From Pseudomonas sp. N40(2020) (lineage in GTDB: Bacteria; Pseudomonadota; Gammaproteobacteria; Pseudomonadales; Pseudomonadaceae), in the NCBI RefSeq assembly GCF_014472415.1, contig NZ_JACSZV010000002.1, positions 1 to 64,000 on the forward strand: a stretch of 64,000 bases of DNA. Reading direction: 5' to 3'. The translations under genes and the position numbers were made by a program. A model generated the notes under the pieces. That model worked only from the letters and a program-made list of their open reading frames with translations, made no database searches and was not told the origin of the DNA. Of this stretch, positions 52,639 to 62,416 are shown piece by piece. Numbering within the stretch: the stretch's first letter is position 1; each line of letters opens with the position of its first letter.

Positions 52639-53835
52639 TCAGATGACTTGAACAATCGCATCCGTCACAGCCTTGATGTTGCTCTGGTTCAGCGCCGCCA
52701 CGCAGATGCGGCCGGTGTCCAGGGCGTAGATGCCAAACTCGTTGCGCAGGCGGTGAACCTGTTCCGTGGTCAGGCCGGAGTAGGAGAACATGCCGCGCTG
52801 ACGGCCGACGAAGCTGAAGTCACGCTGTGGCGCTTTCTCTGCCAGCATCGTCACCATTTGCTCGCGCATGCCGCGAATGCGCAGACGCATTTCCGCCAGC
52901 TCCGCTTCCCACTGAGCGCGCAGTTCCGGGCTGTTCAGCACGGCAGCGACGATGCTTGCACCGTGGGTCGGCGGGTTGGAGTAGTTGGTGCGGATCACGC
53001 GTTTGACTTGCGACAGCACGCGCGCGCTTTCTTCTTTCGATTCGCTGATGATCGACAGAGCACCGACGCGCTCGCCGTACAGCGAGAACGACTTGGAGAA
53101 CGAACTCGACACGAAGAAAGTCAGGCCGGACTCAGCGAACAGGCGCACAGCAGCGGCGTCTTCGTCGATGCCGTCACCGAAACCCTGGTAAGCCATGTCG
53201 AGGAACGGCACGTGCCCTTTGGTCTTGACCACTTGCAGCACGTTGTTCCAGTCCGCCGGGCTCAGGTCGACACCAGTCGGATTGTGGCAGCACGCGTGCA
53301 GGACAACGATCGAGCCGTTCGGCAGGGCGTTGAGGTCTTCGAGCAGGCCGGCACGGTTCACATCGTGGGTGGCGGCGTCGTAGTAACGGTAGTTCTGCAC
53401 CGCAAAGCCGGCGGTTTCGAACAGCGCGCGGTGGTTTTCCCAGCTCGGGTCGCTGATCGCCACGACAGCGTTCGGCAGCAGTTGCTTGAGGAAATCGGCA
53501 CCGATTTTCAGTGCGCCAGTCCCGCCGACGGCCTGAGTGGTGATGACGCGACCGGCGCTGATCAGCGGCGAGTCGTTGCCGAACAACAGCTTTTGCACGG
53601 CCTGGTCGTAGGCAGCGATGCCATCGATCGGCAGGTAACCGCGCGAAGCGTGTTGAGCAGCGCGAACGGTTTCGGCTTCGATCACGGCGCGCAGAAGTGG
53701 AATTCGCCCCTCTTCGTTGCAGTAAACACCTACACCCAGGTTGACCTTGGTGGTCCGGGTATCGGCGTTGAATGCTTCGTTGAGGCCCAGGATTGGATCG
53801 CGGGGTGCCATTTCGACAGCGGAGAACAGGCTCAT
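52639..53835 (-). CDS. Aromatic amino acid aminotransferase (AspC/TyrB family)
   Basis: 398-aa class I aminotransferase, the usual AspC/TyrB length. Motifs: LNLGVGVY-like VNLGVGVYCNEEG, VVLHACCHNPTGVD, FLDMAYQGFG with the PLP Asp/Tyr, and the PLP lysine in SSSFSKSFSLYGERVG. TyrB/PhhC-type specificity is likely; an aspartate enzyme is possible. In P. aeruginosa the gene next to uvrB is of this type. Confidence 0.9.
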   Translation of the reverse strand: MSLFSAVEMAPRDPILGLNEAFNADTRTTKVNLGVGVYCNEEGRIPLLRAVIEAETVRAAQHASRGYLPIDGIAAYDQAVQKLLFGNDSPLISAGRVITTQAVGGTGALKIGADFLKQLLPNAVVAISDPSWENHRALFETAGFAVQNYRYYDAATHDVNRAGLLEDLNALPNGSIVVLHACCHNPTGVDLSPADWNNVLQVVKTKGHVPFLDMAYQGFGDGIDEDAAAVRLFAESGLTFFVSSSFSKSFSLYGERVGALSIISESKEESARVLSQVKRVIRTNYSNPPTHGASIVAAVLNSPELRAQWEAELAEMRLRIRGMREQMVTMLAEKAPQRDFSFVGRQRGMFSYSGLTTEQVHRLRNEFGIYALDTGRICVAALNQSNIKAVTDAIVQVI

Positions 53836-54172
53836 TATTACGGCGGCTCTGAATGGAGTGTGGAGGGACGTGTCGCGCTCCAGCCGGATGCACTAGAGCG
53901 GTGCACAAACGGGGAGCTAGTATAGAGGCCATCACTGAGCAATGGCGACAGGCGAATCGGCTTTTAGGGCAAGTTTTTCCGATTATTTCTCGACCGTTAG
54001 TCGATTGGTCGTGTCAGAGTCTTTCCCGGATGTAGGACGTTTACCTTGAAAGCTGAGGCAATCGACACCACATTGAGCACAATCCAGGTTTTTTCTTGCG
54101 CGACATCGGTCGTTTGCGGTGTTTCTCGTGGTGATCCGCTTTGCTTGGATCTCCGCGACCCCAGAGGTGTTT
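53836..54172. promoter_or_regulatory. Divergent promoter region, aminotransferase / uvrB
   Basis: 337 bp. A minus-strand TATACT (53924-53919) is a plausible -10 for the aminotransferase. I looked for a LexA box (CTG-N10-CAG with TA-rich centre) before uvrB and found none convincing. Confidence 0.4.
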
Positions 54173-56188
54173 ATGTCCGAATTCCAGCTAGTCACCCGCT
54201 TCGAGCCCGCCGGCGATCAGCCGGAAGCCATTCGCCAATTGGTGGAGGGCATCGAAGCCGGGCTGGCGCACCAGACGCTGCTCGGTGTGACCGGCTCGGG
54301 CAAGACCTTCAGCATCGCCAATGTCATCGCGCAAATTCAGCGCCCGACTCTGGTGCTGGCGCCGAACAAGACTCTGGCCGCGCAGCTGTACGGCGAGTTC
54401 AAGGCGTTTTTCCCGAACAACTCGGTCGAGTATTTTGTTTCCTACTACGACTACTACCAGCCCGAAGCGTATGTGCCATCGTCCGACACCTTCATCGAGA
54501 AGGATGCGTCGATCAACGATCACATTGAACAGATGCGCCTTTCCGCGACCAAAGCGCTGCTGGAGCGCAAGGACGCGATCATCGTTACCACGGTGTCGTG
54601 CATCTACGGTCTCGGTAGCCCGGAAACCTATTTGAAGATGGTGCTGCACGTCGATCGCGGCGACAAACTCGATCAGCGTGCGCTGCTGCGGCGTCTGGCC
54701 GATCTGCAATACACCCGCAATGATATGGATTTTTCCCGCGCGACCTTTCGCGTACGCGGCGATGTGATCGACATCTACCCGGCGGAATCGGATCTGGAAG
54801 CCATCCGCATCGAGCTGTTCGATGACGAGGTCGAGAGTATTTCCGCGTTCGATCCGCTGACCGGCGAAGTCATCCGCAAGATGCCGCGCTTCACTTTTTA
54901 CCCGAAAAGCCACTACGTCACGCCGCGCGAAACCCTGCTGGGCGCCATCGAGGGGATCAAGGTCGAGTTGCAGGAGCGTCTCGAATACTTGCGCAGCAAC
55001 AACAAACTGGTGGAAGCCCAGCGCCTGGAACAGCGCACCCGTTTCGATCTGGAGATGATTCTCGAACTGGGCTACTGCAACGGCATCGAAAACTACTCGC
55101 GTTACCTCTCGGGTCGCGACTCCGGTCAGGCGCCGCCGACCTTGTTCGACTATCTTCCGGCCGATGCCTTGCTGGTGATCGACGAATCCCACGTTAGCGT
55201 GCCGCAGGTCGGTGCGATGTATAAAGGTGACCGCTCGCGTAAAGAAACCTTGGTGGAATACGGTTTTCGTCTGCCATCGGCGCTGGACAACCGGCCTATG
55301 CGTTTCGACGAATTTGAAGGCATCAGCCCGCAAACGATTTTTGTCTCTGCCACGCCGGGCAATTACGAGGCGGAACACGCCGGTCGCGTTGTCGAGCAAC
55401 TGGTGCGTCCGACCGGTCTGGTGGACCCGCAAATCGAAATCCGTCCGGCGTTGACTCAGGTGGATGATCTGCTCTCGGAAATCACCAAGCGTGTGGCGCT
55501 GGAAGAACGCGTATTGGTCACCACGCTGACCAAGCGCATGTCGGAGGATTTGACCGATTACCTCGCCGATCACGGCGTGCGTGTGCGTTATCTGCACTCG
55601 GATATCGACACCGTCGAGCGGGTTGAAATCATCCGTGACCTGCGCCTCGGCACCTTCGATGTGCTGGTCGGGATCAACTTGCTGCGCGAAGGTCTGGACA
55701 TGCCTGAAGTGTCGTTGGTGGCGATTCTCGATGCCGACAAGGAAGGCTTCCTGCGCTCCGAGCGCTCGCTGATCCAGACCATCGGCCGTGCCGCGCGTAA
55801 CCTCAATGGCCGGGCGATTCTGTACGCCGATCGCATCACCGGTTCAATGGAACGGGCGATTGGCGAAACCGAGCGCCGCCGTGACAAGCAGATCGCCTTC
55901 AACCTCGAAAACGGCATCACCCCGAAAGGTGTGTTCAAGGACGTCGCCGACATCATGGAAGGCGCCACCGTGCCCGGCTCGCGCAGCAAGAAGCGCAAGG
56001 GCATGGCCAAGGCTGCCGAGGAAAACGCCAAGTACGAAGCCGAATTGCGCTCGCCGAGCGAGATCACCAAGCGTATTCGGGCATTGGAAGAGAAGATGTA
56101 TCAGTTGGCGCGGGATCTGGAGTTTGAAGCCGCGGCGCAGATGCGCGACGAGATTGCCAAGTTGCGCGAGCGGCTTTTGGCTGTGTGA
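54173..56188 (+). CDS. uvrB: UvrABC excision repair helicase-like subunit UvrB
   Basis: 671 aa, the usual UvrB length, from the ATG at 54173 (AGAGG upstream). Helicase motifs: Walker A GVTGSGKT, the damage-probing beta-hairpin [22 protein letters not shown] and QTIGRAARN. The C-terminal UVR segment ([20 protein letters not shown]) binds UvrC. It loads onto damaged DNA from UvrA2 and recruits UvrC. Confidence 0.97.
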   Translation: MSEFQLVTRFEPAGDQPEAIRQLVEGIEAGLAHQTLLGVTGSGKTFSIANVIAQIQRPTLVLAPNKTLAAQLYGEFKAFFPNNSVEYFVSYYDYYQPEAYVPSSDTFIEKDASINDHIEQMRLSATKALLERKDAIIVTTVSCIYGLGSPETYLKMVLHVDRGDKLDQRALLRRLADLQYTRNDMDFSRATFRVRGDVIDIYPAESDLEAIRIELFDDEVESISAFDPLTGEVIRKMPRFTFYPKSHYVTPRETLLGAIEGIKVELQERLEYLRSNNKLVEAQRLEQRTRFDLEMILELGYCNGIENYSRYLSGRDSGQAPPTLFDYLPADALLVIDESHVSVPQVGAMYKGDRSRKETLVEYGFRLPSALDNRPMRFDEFEGISPQTIFVSATPGNYEAEHAGRVVEQLVRPTGLVDPQIEIRPALTQVDDLLSEITKRVALEERVLVTTLTKRMSEDLTDYLADHGVRVRYLHSDIDTVERVEIIRDLRLGTFDVLVGINLLREGLDMPEVSLVAILDADKEGFLRSERSLIQTIGRAARNLNGRAILYADRITGSMERAIGETERRRDKQIAFNLENGITPKGVFKDVADIMEGATVPGSRSKKRKGMAKAAEENAKYEAELRSPSEITKRIRALEEKMYQLARDLEFEAAAQMRDEIAKLRERLLAV

Positions 56189-56339
56189 TTGTGCGGTGAA
56201 TTGTCCGGCCTCATCGCGGCCAGCGGAACTGACAGACACAAACCTGGCTTAAATGCCCTGCCTGCTGGAGCGGGGCGGGTATCGCCTGTTACCATTCGCC
56301 GCTTGATTGTTTTGCTTTTCATTCTTTTCGAGACATGCC

Positions 56340-57821
56340 ATGACCACCGTCCGCACTCGCATCGCGCCATCGCCTACCGGGGACCCCCACGTAGGTACCG
56401 CTTACATCGCATTGTTCAACTACTGCTTTGCCAAGCAGCATGGCGGTGAGTTCATCCTGCGTATCGAAGACACCGACCAGTTGCGTTCGACCCGCGAGTC
56501 CGAACAGCAGATATTCGACGCCCTGCGCTGGCTGGGTATCGACTGGAGCGAAGGCCCGGATGTCGGCGGCCCGCACGGTCCATACCGTCAGAGCGAGCGC
56601 GGCGAGATCTATCAGAAGTATTGCCAGCAACTGGTCGACATGGGCCATGCTTTCCCGTGCTTCTGCACCGCTGAAGAGCTGGATCAGATGCGCGCCGAGC
56701 AAATGGCTCGCGGCGAAACCCCACGCTACGACGGCCGCGCGCTGCTGCTGTCCAAGGAAGAAGTGGCAGCACGCCTGGCCGCCGGCGAACCTCATGTGAT
56801 CCGCATGAAAGTGCCGAGCGAAGGCGTCTGCGTCGTGCCGGACATGCTGCGTGGCGACGTCGAGATCCCGTGGGATCGCATGGACATGCAAGTGCTGATG
56901 AAGACCGACGGCCTGCCGACGTACTTCCTCGCCAACGTTGTCGACGATCACCTGATGGGCATCACTCACGTACTGCGCGGCGAAGAATGGCTGCCGTCGG
57001 CGCCGAAACTGATCCTGCTCTACGAATACTTCGGCTGGGAACAACCGGAGCTGTGCTACATGCCGCTGCTGCGTAACCCGGACAAGAGCAAGCTGTCCAA
57101 GCGCAAGAACCCGACATCGGTAACGTTCTACGAGCGCATGGGCTTTATGCCGGAAGCGATGCTCAACTACCTGGGGCGCATGGGCTGGTCGATGCCGGAC
57201 GAGCGCGAGAAGTTCTCGCTGCAGGAAATGGTCGACAACTTCGACCTCAAGCGTGTGTCCCTCGGCGGACCGATCTTCGACATCGAGAAGCTGTCGTGGC
57301 TCAACGGCCAGTGGTTGCGCGATCTGCCGGTGGAAGAGTTCGCCGCCCGCGTGCAGAAGTGGGCATTCAACTCCGAATACATGATGAAGATCGCGCCGCA
57401 CGTTCAGGGCCGCGTCGAAACCTTCAGCCAGGTTGCACCGCTGGGCGGGTTCTTCTTTGCTGGCGGCGTCAACCCGGATGCCAAGTTGTTCGAATCGAAA
57501 AAGCTCTCGGGTGACCAGGTTCGCCAGTTGATGCAACTGATCCTTTGGAAGCTCGAAAGCCTGCGTCAGTGGGAAAAGGACAACATTACCGCGACGATTC
57601 AAGCGGTGGTCGAATCCCTGGAGCTGAAACTGCGTGATGCGATGCCGCTGATGTTTGCGGCGATCACCGGGCAGGCCAGTTCGGTGTCGGTACTCGATGC
57701 GATGGAAATCCTCGGGCCGGACCTGACCCGTTACCGTCTGCGCCAGGCGATTGACCTGCTGGGCGGCGTGTCGAAGAAAGAAAACAAAGAGTGGGAAAAG
57801 CTGCTGGGCGCTATCGCTTAA
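56340..57821 (+). CDS. gltX: Glutamyl-tRNA synthetase
   Basis: 493-aa class I synthetase charging tRNA-Glu. The HIGH-type motif is [18 protein letters not shown] is KLSKRKN. The ATG at 56340 is preferred over an upstream in-frame ATG at 56307, since [10 protein letters not shown] then starts at the usual distance. Two tRNA-Glu genes lie just downstream. Confidence 0.97.
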   Translation: MTTVRTRIAPSPTGDPHVGTAYIALFNYCFAKQHGGEFILRIEDTDQLRSTRESEQQIFDALRWLGIDWSEGPDVGGPHGPYRQSERGEIYQKYCQQLVDMGHAFPCFCTAEELDQMRAEQMARGETPRYDGRALLLSKEEVAARLAAGEPHVIRMKVPSEGVCVVPDMLRGDVEIPWDRMDMQVLMKTDGLPTYFLANVVDDHLMGITHVLRGEEWLPSAPKLILLYEYFGWEQPELCYMPLLRNPDKSKLSKRKNPTSVTFYERMGFMPEAMLNYLGRMGWSMPDEREKFSLQEMVDNFDLKRVSLGGPIFDIEKLSWLNGQWLRDLPVEEFAARVQKWAFNSEYMMKIAPHVQGRVETFSQVAPLGGFFFAGGVNPDAKLFESKKLSGDQVRQLMQLILWKLESLRQWEKDNITATIQAVVESLELKLRDAMPLMFAAITGQASSVSVLDAMEILGPDLTRYRLRQAIDLLGGVSKKENKEWEKLLGAIA

Positions 57822-57843
57822 TAGCGTCTGACTCTGCAGGAAC

Positions 57844-57886
57844 CGCCGAAGGCCGGGATCGTTTGATTTCGGCCTTCGGCGTTTTT
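57844..57886 (+). terminator. Terminator of gltX
   Basis: Stem CGCCGAAGGCCG / CGGCCTTCGGCG (57844-57855, 57870-57881) followed by TTTTT. Confidence 0.88.
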
Positions 57887-57962
57887 CCCCCGGACTTTCG
57901 GGGGGAGGGCGGTAAGTGATTGTTATGCCGACAAAAAACTTTGAAATATTTTAAAAATAAGT

Positions 57963-57991
57963 TTGACAGCCCTCCGATACGCCCTTAAGAT
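57963..57991 (+). promoter_or_regulatory. Sigma-70 promoter of the tRNA cluster
   Basis: TTGACA (57963), 17 bases, TAAGAT (57986-57991), then a GC-rich discriminator (CGCCCCG) as in stringently controlled stable-RNA promoters. Confidence 0.85.
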
Positions 57992-58024
57992 TCGCCCCGT
58001 CCTCAGCGATGACATCAACGATGA

Positions 58025-58100
<76 letters not shown>

Positions 58101-58179
58101 ATTTACACTTCGATGCCTGGCCACACCGGCTTCGAAGCGATCAACACTCAGCGTTGATCAGTTGTATAGAAGGGTTTGC

Positions 58180-58255
58180 GTCCCCTTCGTCTAGTGGCCT
58201 AGGACACCGCCCTTTCACGGCGGTAACAGGGGTTCGAGTCCCCTAGGGGACGCCA
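58180..58255 (+). tRNA. tRNA-Glu (TTC), copy 1
   Basis: 76 nt, acceptor GTCCCCT / AGGGGAC, anticodon TTC in CCCTTTCACGG, encoded CCA. Confidence 0.97.
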
Positions 58256-58308
58256 GTTTTACAGAAGTGATGTTGAAAAATATCGCTCCGCCGCGAGGCG
58301 AAAAATCC

Positions 58309-58384
58309 GGGGCTTTAGCTCAGCTGGGAGAGCGCCTGCATGGCATGCAGGAGGTCAGCGGTTCGATCCCGCTAAGCTCCACCA
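58309..58384 (+). tRNA. tRNA-Ala (GGC), copy 2
   Basis: 76 nt, like copy 1 but with compensating differences in the acceptor (GGGGCTT/AAGCTCC), anticodon stem (CCTGC/GCAGG) and T stem. Confidence 0.97.
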
Positions 58385-58465
58385 ATTTTACAATTTCAAG
58401 GTCTGGCCACACCGGCCTTGAATCGATCAGCTCTCAGCACTGATCAGTTGTATAGAAGGGTTTGT

Positions 58466-58541
58466 GTCCCCTTCGTCTAGTGGCCTAGGACACCGCCCTT
58501 TCACGGCGGTAACAGGGGTTCGAGTCCCCTAGGGGACGCCA
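58466..58541 (+). tRNA. tRNA-Glu (TTC), copy 2
   Basis: 76 nt, identical by eye to copy 1, with the same 3'-side spacer pattern before it (GATCAGTTGTATAGAAGGG). Confidence 0.97.
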
Positions 58542-58566
58542 CGATTACCCGCTCTGCGGGATTTAT

Positions 58567-58597
58567 AAGGGTCATTCAATTATTGAATGGCCCTTTT
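58567..58597 (+). terminator. Terminator of the tRNA array
   Basis: Stem AAGGG-CATTCAA / TTGAATG-CCCTT with one T-G mismatch near the base and TTTTG after it. Confidence 0.8.
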
Positions 58598-58673
58598 GTT
58601 TGTCTGGCGTTTGGCCAATTCTCCTTTTTCCTTACACTGTGCTTCAGACCAGCGGTCATATCCTCGACTTGCA

Positions 58674-58698
58674 GAATATTATTATGCGAATAATATTC
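58674..58698. promoter_or_regulatory. Palindromic operator upstream of TetR gene
   Basis: Perfect 10-bp inverted repeat GAATATTATT / AATAATATTC around ATGCG, 25 bp before the regulator gene. A further AATATTC follows at about 58706. Typical of TetR autoregulation. Confidence 0.75.
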
Positions 58699-58722
58699 TA
58701 GTCGTAATATTCGGAGGCAACG

Positions 58723-59262
58723 ATGAACGATAAAAAAGCTCAAACCCGCGAACGCATCCTCAAGGCTGCCAGCGCCGCACTGATCCAGCGTGGCCCGGCA
58801 GACCCAAGCGTGGGCGAAGTGATGGGCGCGGCCGGCCTGACCGTCGGCGGTTTTTATGCGCACTTCGAAAGCAAGGACGCAATGATGCTTGAGGCGTTCA
58901 AGCAATTGCTCGGCCGCCGTCGCGACCTGATTGCCGACATGGATGCCGAACTGACCGGCGAAGAGCGCCGCGCACTGGTCGCAGCTTTTTACCTGTCGCG
59001 CAAACATCGCGATTCCAGCGAGTCAGCATGCCCAATTCCGGCCTCGATCGGCGAACTGGGGCGTTTGCCGGAGTCGTTCCGCATCGCGCTCAACGAACAT
59101 CTGGAATTGATGCTTGCGCAGTTGGCGTCCAGCCCTGAGGACACCGACAAAGCCTTGGCCGACGTGGCCTTGATGGTGGGAGGTCTGGCACTCGCAAGAG
59201 CGCTCGGCCCTGGCGATTTATCTGATCGATTGCTGCGCGCGGCCAAGTCGGCGGTGCGTTGA
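58723..59262 (+). CDS. TetR family transcriptional regulator
   Basis: 179 aa. N-terminal helix-turn-helix: TRERILKAASAALIQRG, SVGEVMGAAGLTVGGFYAHFESKDAMM. The C-terminal ligand domain contains a Cys (SESACPIPAS), a form seen in the TetR_C_33-like group. CGGAGG precedes the ATG. A perfect palindrome sits in its promoter. It is followed 30 bp on by an alpha/beta hydrolase, the likely target. Confidence 0.9.
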   Translation: MNDKKAQTRERILKAASAALIQRGPADPSVGEVMGAAGLTVGGFYAHFESKDAMMLEAFKQLLGRRRDLIADMDAELTGEERRALVAAFYLSRKHRDSSESACPIPASIGELGRLPESFRIALNEHLELMLAQLASSPEDTDKALADVALMVGGLALARALGPGDLSDRLLRAAKSAVR

Positions 59263-59292
59263 CCTGAAGGCAACACGCCTGAGGAGAGAGCG

Positions 59293-60126
59293 ATGAACAC
59301 GTTGAAGTGGGTTCGTGGCGTTAATGGCACCTTGGGCTGGATTGCACCGAAACGGGTAGCGAGCAAAATGCGCCTGGCGTTCATGACGCCGCGTGCGCTA
59401 CCACTGCGGGATTGGGAGTTACCGTTGCTGGCCAATTCCGAACGGATCACGTTGCGCTTTGGTCTGTCAGCCCTGCGCTGGGGTCAAGGTCCGACCGTTT
59501 TGCTGATGCACGGCTGGGAAGGGCGGCCAACCCAATTCGCCGCGCTGATCACCGCGCTGGTCGAGGCCGGTTACACGGTCGTCGCACTCGATGGCCCGGC
59601 TCACGGCAGATCGCCGGGGCGCGAGGCCAATGTCGTATTGTTTGCCCGAGCGATGCTCGAAGCCGCCGCCGAGCTGCCGCCATTGCAAGCCGTGATTGGT
59701 CACTCCATGGGCGGCGCCAGTGCGATGCTGGCCGTGCAACTGGGCTTGCGCACCGAAACTCTCGTCAGCATTGCTGCTCCCGCGCGAATTCTCGGAGTGC
59801 TGCGCGGTTTCGCACGCTATGTCGGGATGCCACCCAGAGCACGTTCCGCGTTCATTCGTCAGGTCGAGCAGGATGTGGGCATGCGTGCCGCCACGCTGGA
59901 CGTCGCCCACTACCAACTGGATATGCCTGGCCTGATCGTGCATGCCGAGGACGACAACTTCGTCTCGGTCAAAGAATCGCAACTGATCCACGAAGCCTGG
60001 TTCGACAGCCGACTACTGCGCCTGGAAGCCGGCGGCCATCAGCGTGTGCTGGCCGACCCTCGGGTGATTGATGGCGTGTTATCACTGTTGGCCGGTCGCA
60101 GCCTTCAGGCCCGGCAATCGGCGTAA
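59293..60126 (+). CDS. Alpha/beta hydrolase
   Basis: 277 aa. Nucleophile elbow GHSMGG, oxyanion region HGWEGRPTQF, catalytic Asp near HAEDDNFVS and His in GGHQRVL. GGAGAGAG precedes the ATG. Probably co-transcribed with the TetR gene. Substrate unknown. Confidence 0.9.
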   Translation: MNTLKWVRGVNGTLGWIAPKRVASKMRLAFMTPRALPLRDWELPLLANSERITLRFGLSALRWGQGPTVLLMHGWEGRPTQFAALITALVEAGYTVVALDGPAHGRSPGREANVVLFARAMLEAAAELPPLQAVIGHSMGGASAMLAVQLGLRTETLVSIAAPARILGVLRGFARYVGMPPRARSAFIRQVEQDVGMRAATLDVAHYQLDMPGLIVHAEDDNFVSVKESQLIHEAWFDSRLLRLEAGGHQRVLADPRVIDGVLSLLAGRSLQARQSA

Positions 60127-60173
60127 GCATCCGTTACACTGCCCCGGTTGAATAATCTGACCGGGAGTGGGGC

Positions 60174-60617
60174 ATGGGCTGGGATCGGGCAACGCCGTTT
60201 ACCATTGATCTGCAAGTGGGCGCCGAGGACATCGACGGACTGGGCCACGCGAACAACGCGGTTTACGTCACCTGGCTCGAACGCTGCGCCTGGCGCCACT
60301 CGCAGCGACTGGGGCTGGATCTGGTCGAGTACCGGCGCCTGGATCGGGCGATGGCGGTGGTGCGTCACGAGATTGATTATCTGGCGGCGGCCTATGAAGG
60401 CGACGAGTTGCAGTTGGCGACGTGGATTGTCGATTGGGATCAGCGCCTGAAAATGACCCGGCATTTCCAGCTGATTCGCCCGAGCGACAACGCCACGCTG
60501 CTGCGCGCTCAAACCACGTTCGTGTGCATCGAACTGTCCACCGGCAAGCCCAAGCGCATGCCGGCCGAGTTCATCGAAGGCTACGGGCCGGCGATCCAGA
60601 CGCCAGAGTCAGCGTAA
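60174..60617 (+). CDS. Hot-dog fold acyl-CoA thioesterase (YbgC/4HBT type)
   Basis: 147 aa, GGGAG upstream of the ATG. Family features: DIDGLGHANNAVYVTWLERC (the Asp/His region of 4HBT), then DYLAAAYEGDEL and TFVCIELSTGKPKRMP. Cytoplasmic; the acyl-CoA substrate is not evident. Confidence 0.9.
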   Translation: MGWDRATPFTIDLQVGAEDIDGLGHANNAVYVTWLERCAWRHSQRLGLDLVEYRRLDRAMAVVRHEIDYLAAAYEGDELQLATWIVDWDQRLKMTRHFQLIRPSDNATLLRAQTTFVCIELSTGKPKRMPAEFIEGYGPAIQTPESA

Positions 60618-60699
60618 ATCACCCCCTACAGGTGGTCGTGGGTTTACCTCGCACAATCCAGTAAACTGCCGCACGTTTTTCCTTTAAGTAGTGTTTCCC

Positions 60700-61659
60700 A
60701 TGCAAATTGCTCTGGCGCCCATGGAGGGGTTGGTCGACGACATCCTTCGCGACGTGCTGACCCGCGTTGGCGGCATCGACTGGTGCGTGACCGAATTCAT
60801 TCGCGTCAACGATCAGTTGCTCACTCCGGCCTATTTCCACAAGTTCGGCCCGGAGCTGCTCAACGGTGCCCGCACGGCGTCCGGCGTGCCGCTGCGTGTT
60901 CAGCTGTTGGGTTCCGACCCGGTGTGCCTGGCGGAAAACGCTGCGCTGGCCTGTGAACTGGGTTCCGAAGTGATCGACCTCAACTTCGGTTGCCCGGCCA
61001 AAACCGTCAACAAGTCCCGTGGCGGTGCGGTGCTGCTCAAAGAGCCGGAACTGCTCAACCAGATCGTCGAGCACGTGCGTCGCGCCGTGCCGGCACACAT
61101 TCCCGTAACCGCCAAGATGCGCCTGGGCTTCGACAGCCCGGACGGCTCGCTGGTCTGCGCCACCGCGTTGGCTGAGGGTGGGGCGGAGCACATCGTGGTC
61201 CATGCCCGGACCAAAATGGACGGCTACAAACCGCCGGCGCACTGGGAGTGGATTCCGCGCGTGCAGGACGTGGTCAAAGTGCCAGTGTTCGCCAACGGTG
61301 ATATCTGGAGCGTCGAAGACTGGCGTCGTTGCCGCGAAATCAGCGGCGTGGAAGACATCATGCTCGGTCGCGGCCTGGTGTCGCGCCCGGATCTGGCCAA
61401 ACAGATCGCCGCTGCACGGGCCGGCGAAGAAGTGGTCGAAATGACCTGGGCCGAGCTGATGCCGTTGATCCAGGACTTCTGGTTGCAGGCCAAGGCGCAG
61501 ATGACTGCACGTCAATCCCCGGGTCGTTTGAAGCAATGGCTGGCCATGCTGACGCGCAATTATCCTGAAGCCACCGAGCTGTTTACCGTCCTGCGCCGTG
61601 AGACCGAACCGGATCATGTCTCGCGTTTGCTCGGTCTGCCGGTGGCTGAAGCCGCCTGA
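60700..61659 (+). CDS. dusC: tRNA-dihydrouridine(16) synthase
   Basis: 319-aa FMN enzyme reducing uridine in the tRNA D-loop. Starts [10 protein letters not shown] at 60700; a GTG at 60691 is an alternative. The catalytic Cys98 is in [16 protein letters not shown], with VTAKMRLG and [10 protein letters not shown]. The short Dus form ending LLGLPVAE matches DusC rather than DusA or DusB. Confidence 0.93.
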   Translation: MQIALAPMEGLVDDILRDVLTRVGGIDWCVTEFIRVNDQLLTPAYFHKFGPELLNGARTASGVPLRVQLLGSDPVCLAENAALACELGSEVIDLNFGCPAKTVNKSRGGAVLLKEPELLNQIVEHVRRAVPAHIPVTAKMRLGFDSPDGSLVCATALAEGGAEHIVVHARTKMDGYKPPAHWEWIPRVQDVVKVPVFANGDIWSVEDWRRCREISGVEDIMLGRGLVSRPDLAKQIAAARAGEEVVEMTWAELMPLIQDFWLQAKAQMTARQSPGRLKQWLAMLTRNYPEATELFTVLRRETEPDHVSRLLGLPVAEAA

Positions 61660-61679
61660 AAAAAATCTGCAAATAATCT

Positions 61680-61707
61680 CTTGAAATCAAATCAGCGGTC
61701 CCTATTT
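61680..61707 (+). promoter_or_regulatory. Sigma-32 heat-shock promoter of ibpA
   Basis: CTTGAAA (61680-61686), 13 bases, CCCTATTT (61700-61707), close to the CTTGAAA-N13-CCCCATNT consensus. Confidence 0.85.
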
Positions 61708-61780
61708 AAGGGGTACGCGATGCCGAATTCGGGTCGCGGAATCAAAAAACCTTGCTGATTGTTTTCAGGAGATTTGAACT
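61708..61780 (+). promoter_or_regulatory. ROSE-like RNA thermometer in the ibpA 5' UTR
   Basis: CTTGCTG (61751-61757) can pair with the Shine-Dalgarno CAGGAG (61766-61771) with a bulged G, the hallmark of ROSE elements. An upstream hairpin (GCGATGCCGAATTCGGGTCGC near 61717) matches the first ROSE helix. Pseudomonas ibpA is known to carry such a thermometer. Confidence 0.8.
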
Positions 61781-62227
61781 ATGAGTACTGCATTTTCCCT
61801 CGCGCCACTGTTCCGTTCCTCGGTGGGTTTCGACCGTTTCAACGACCTTTTCGAAACCGCTCTGCGCAACGAGCCAGGCAGCACCTATCCTCCCTACAAC
61901 GTTGAAAAACACGGCGACGACCAATACCGCATCGTCGTAGCGGCAGCCGGCTTCCAGGAAGAAGACCTGGAGCTGCAAGTCGAGAAGGGTGTGCTGACCA
62001 TCAGTGGCGGCAAACGTGATGCCAACGAAGGCGTGACCTTCCTGCATCAGGGCATTGCCCAGCGTGCCTTCAAGTTGTCCTTCCGCCTGGCCGATCACAT
62101 CGAGATCAAGGCTGCCGGCTTGAGCAACGGTTTGTTGAGCATCGACCTGTTGCGGGTGATCCCGGAAGAAGCGAAAGCCAAACGCATCCCGATCAACGGG
62201 GAGCAAAAACCGGCTCTGCAGCACTGA
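61781..62227 (+). CDS. ibpA: Small heat-shock protein IbpA
   Basis: 148-aa alpha-crystallin family holdase. N-terminal LFRSSVGFDRFNDLF, the alpha-crystallin domain from about residue 35 (YPPYNVEKHGDDQYRIVVA), and the C-terminal AKRIPIN with the I-x-I type anchor. CAGGAG precedes the ATG. A sigma-32 promoter and a thermometer precede it. Confidence 0.95.
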   Translation: MSTAFSLAPLFRSSVGFDRFNDLFETALRNEPGSTYPPYNVEKHGDDQYRIVVAAAGFQEEDLELQVEKGVLTISGGKRDANEGVTFLHQGIAQRAFKLSFRLADHIEIKAAGLSNGLLSIDLLRVIPEEAKAKRIPINGEQKPALQH

Positions 62228-62276
62228 GTCATAAGCAGCAACACACTCGTCTGAACAGGCGATGAGTCGCTGAACG

Positions 62277-62304
62277 AAGGCCCCGATACGTCGGGGCCTT
62301 TTTT
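62277..62304 (+). terminator. Terminator of ibpA
   Basis: Stem AAGGCCCCGA / TCGGGGCCTT with TTTTTT. Confidence 0.9.
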
Positions 62305-62416
62305 GTGCGCGCAGTAAACGCGCTCACAATATTTGCCGCTCCTGCCACGGCTCTTTACAATCCGCGCCAACAAGGCCGGCACTCCCTCATTCCCGCTGGC
62401 TCCGGAGCCTTTCTTC

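Noticed and set aside
53836..54172. LexA box before uvrB
   Set aside because: No CTG-N10-CAG with an AT-rich centre was found.
54188..57602. Long minus-strand frames opposite uvrB and gltX
   Set aside because: Antisense to universally conserved genes; no independent support.
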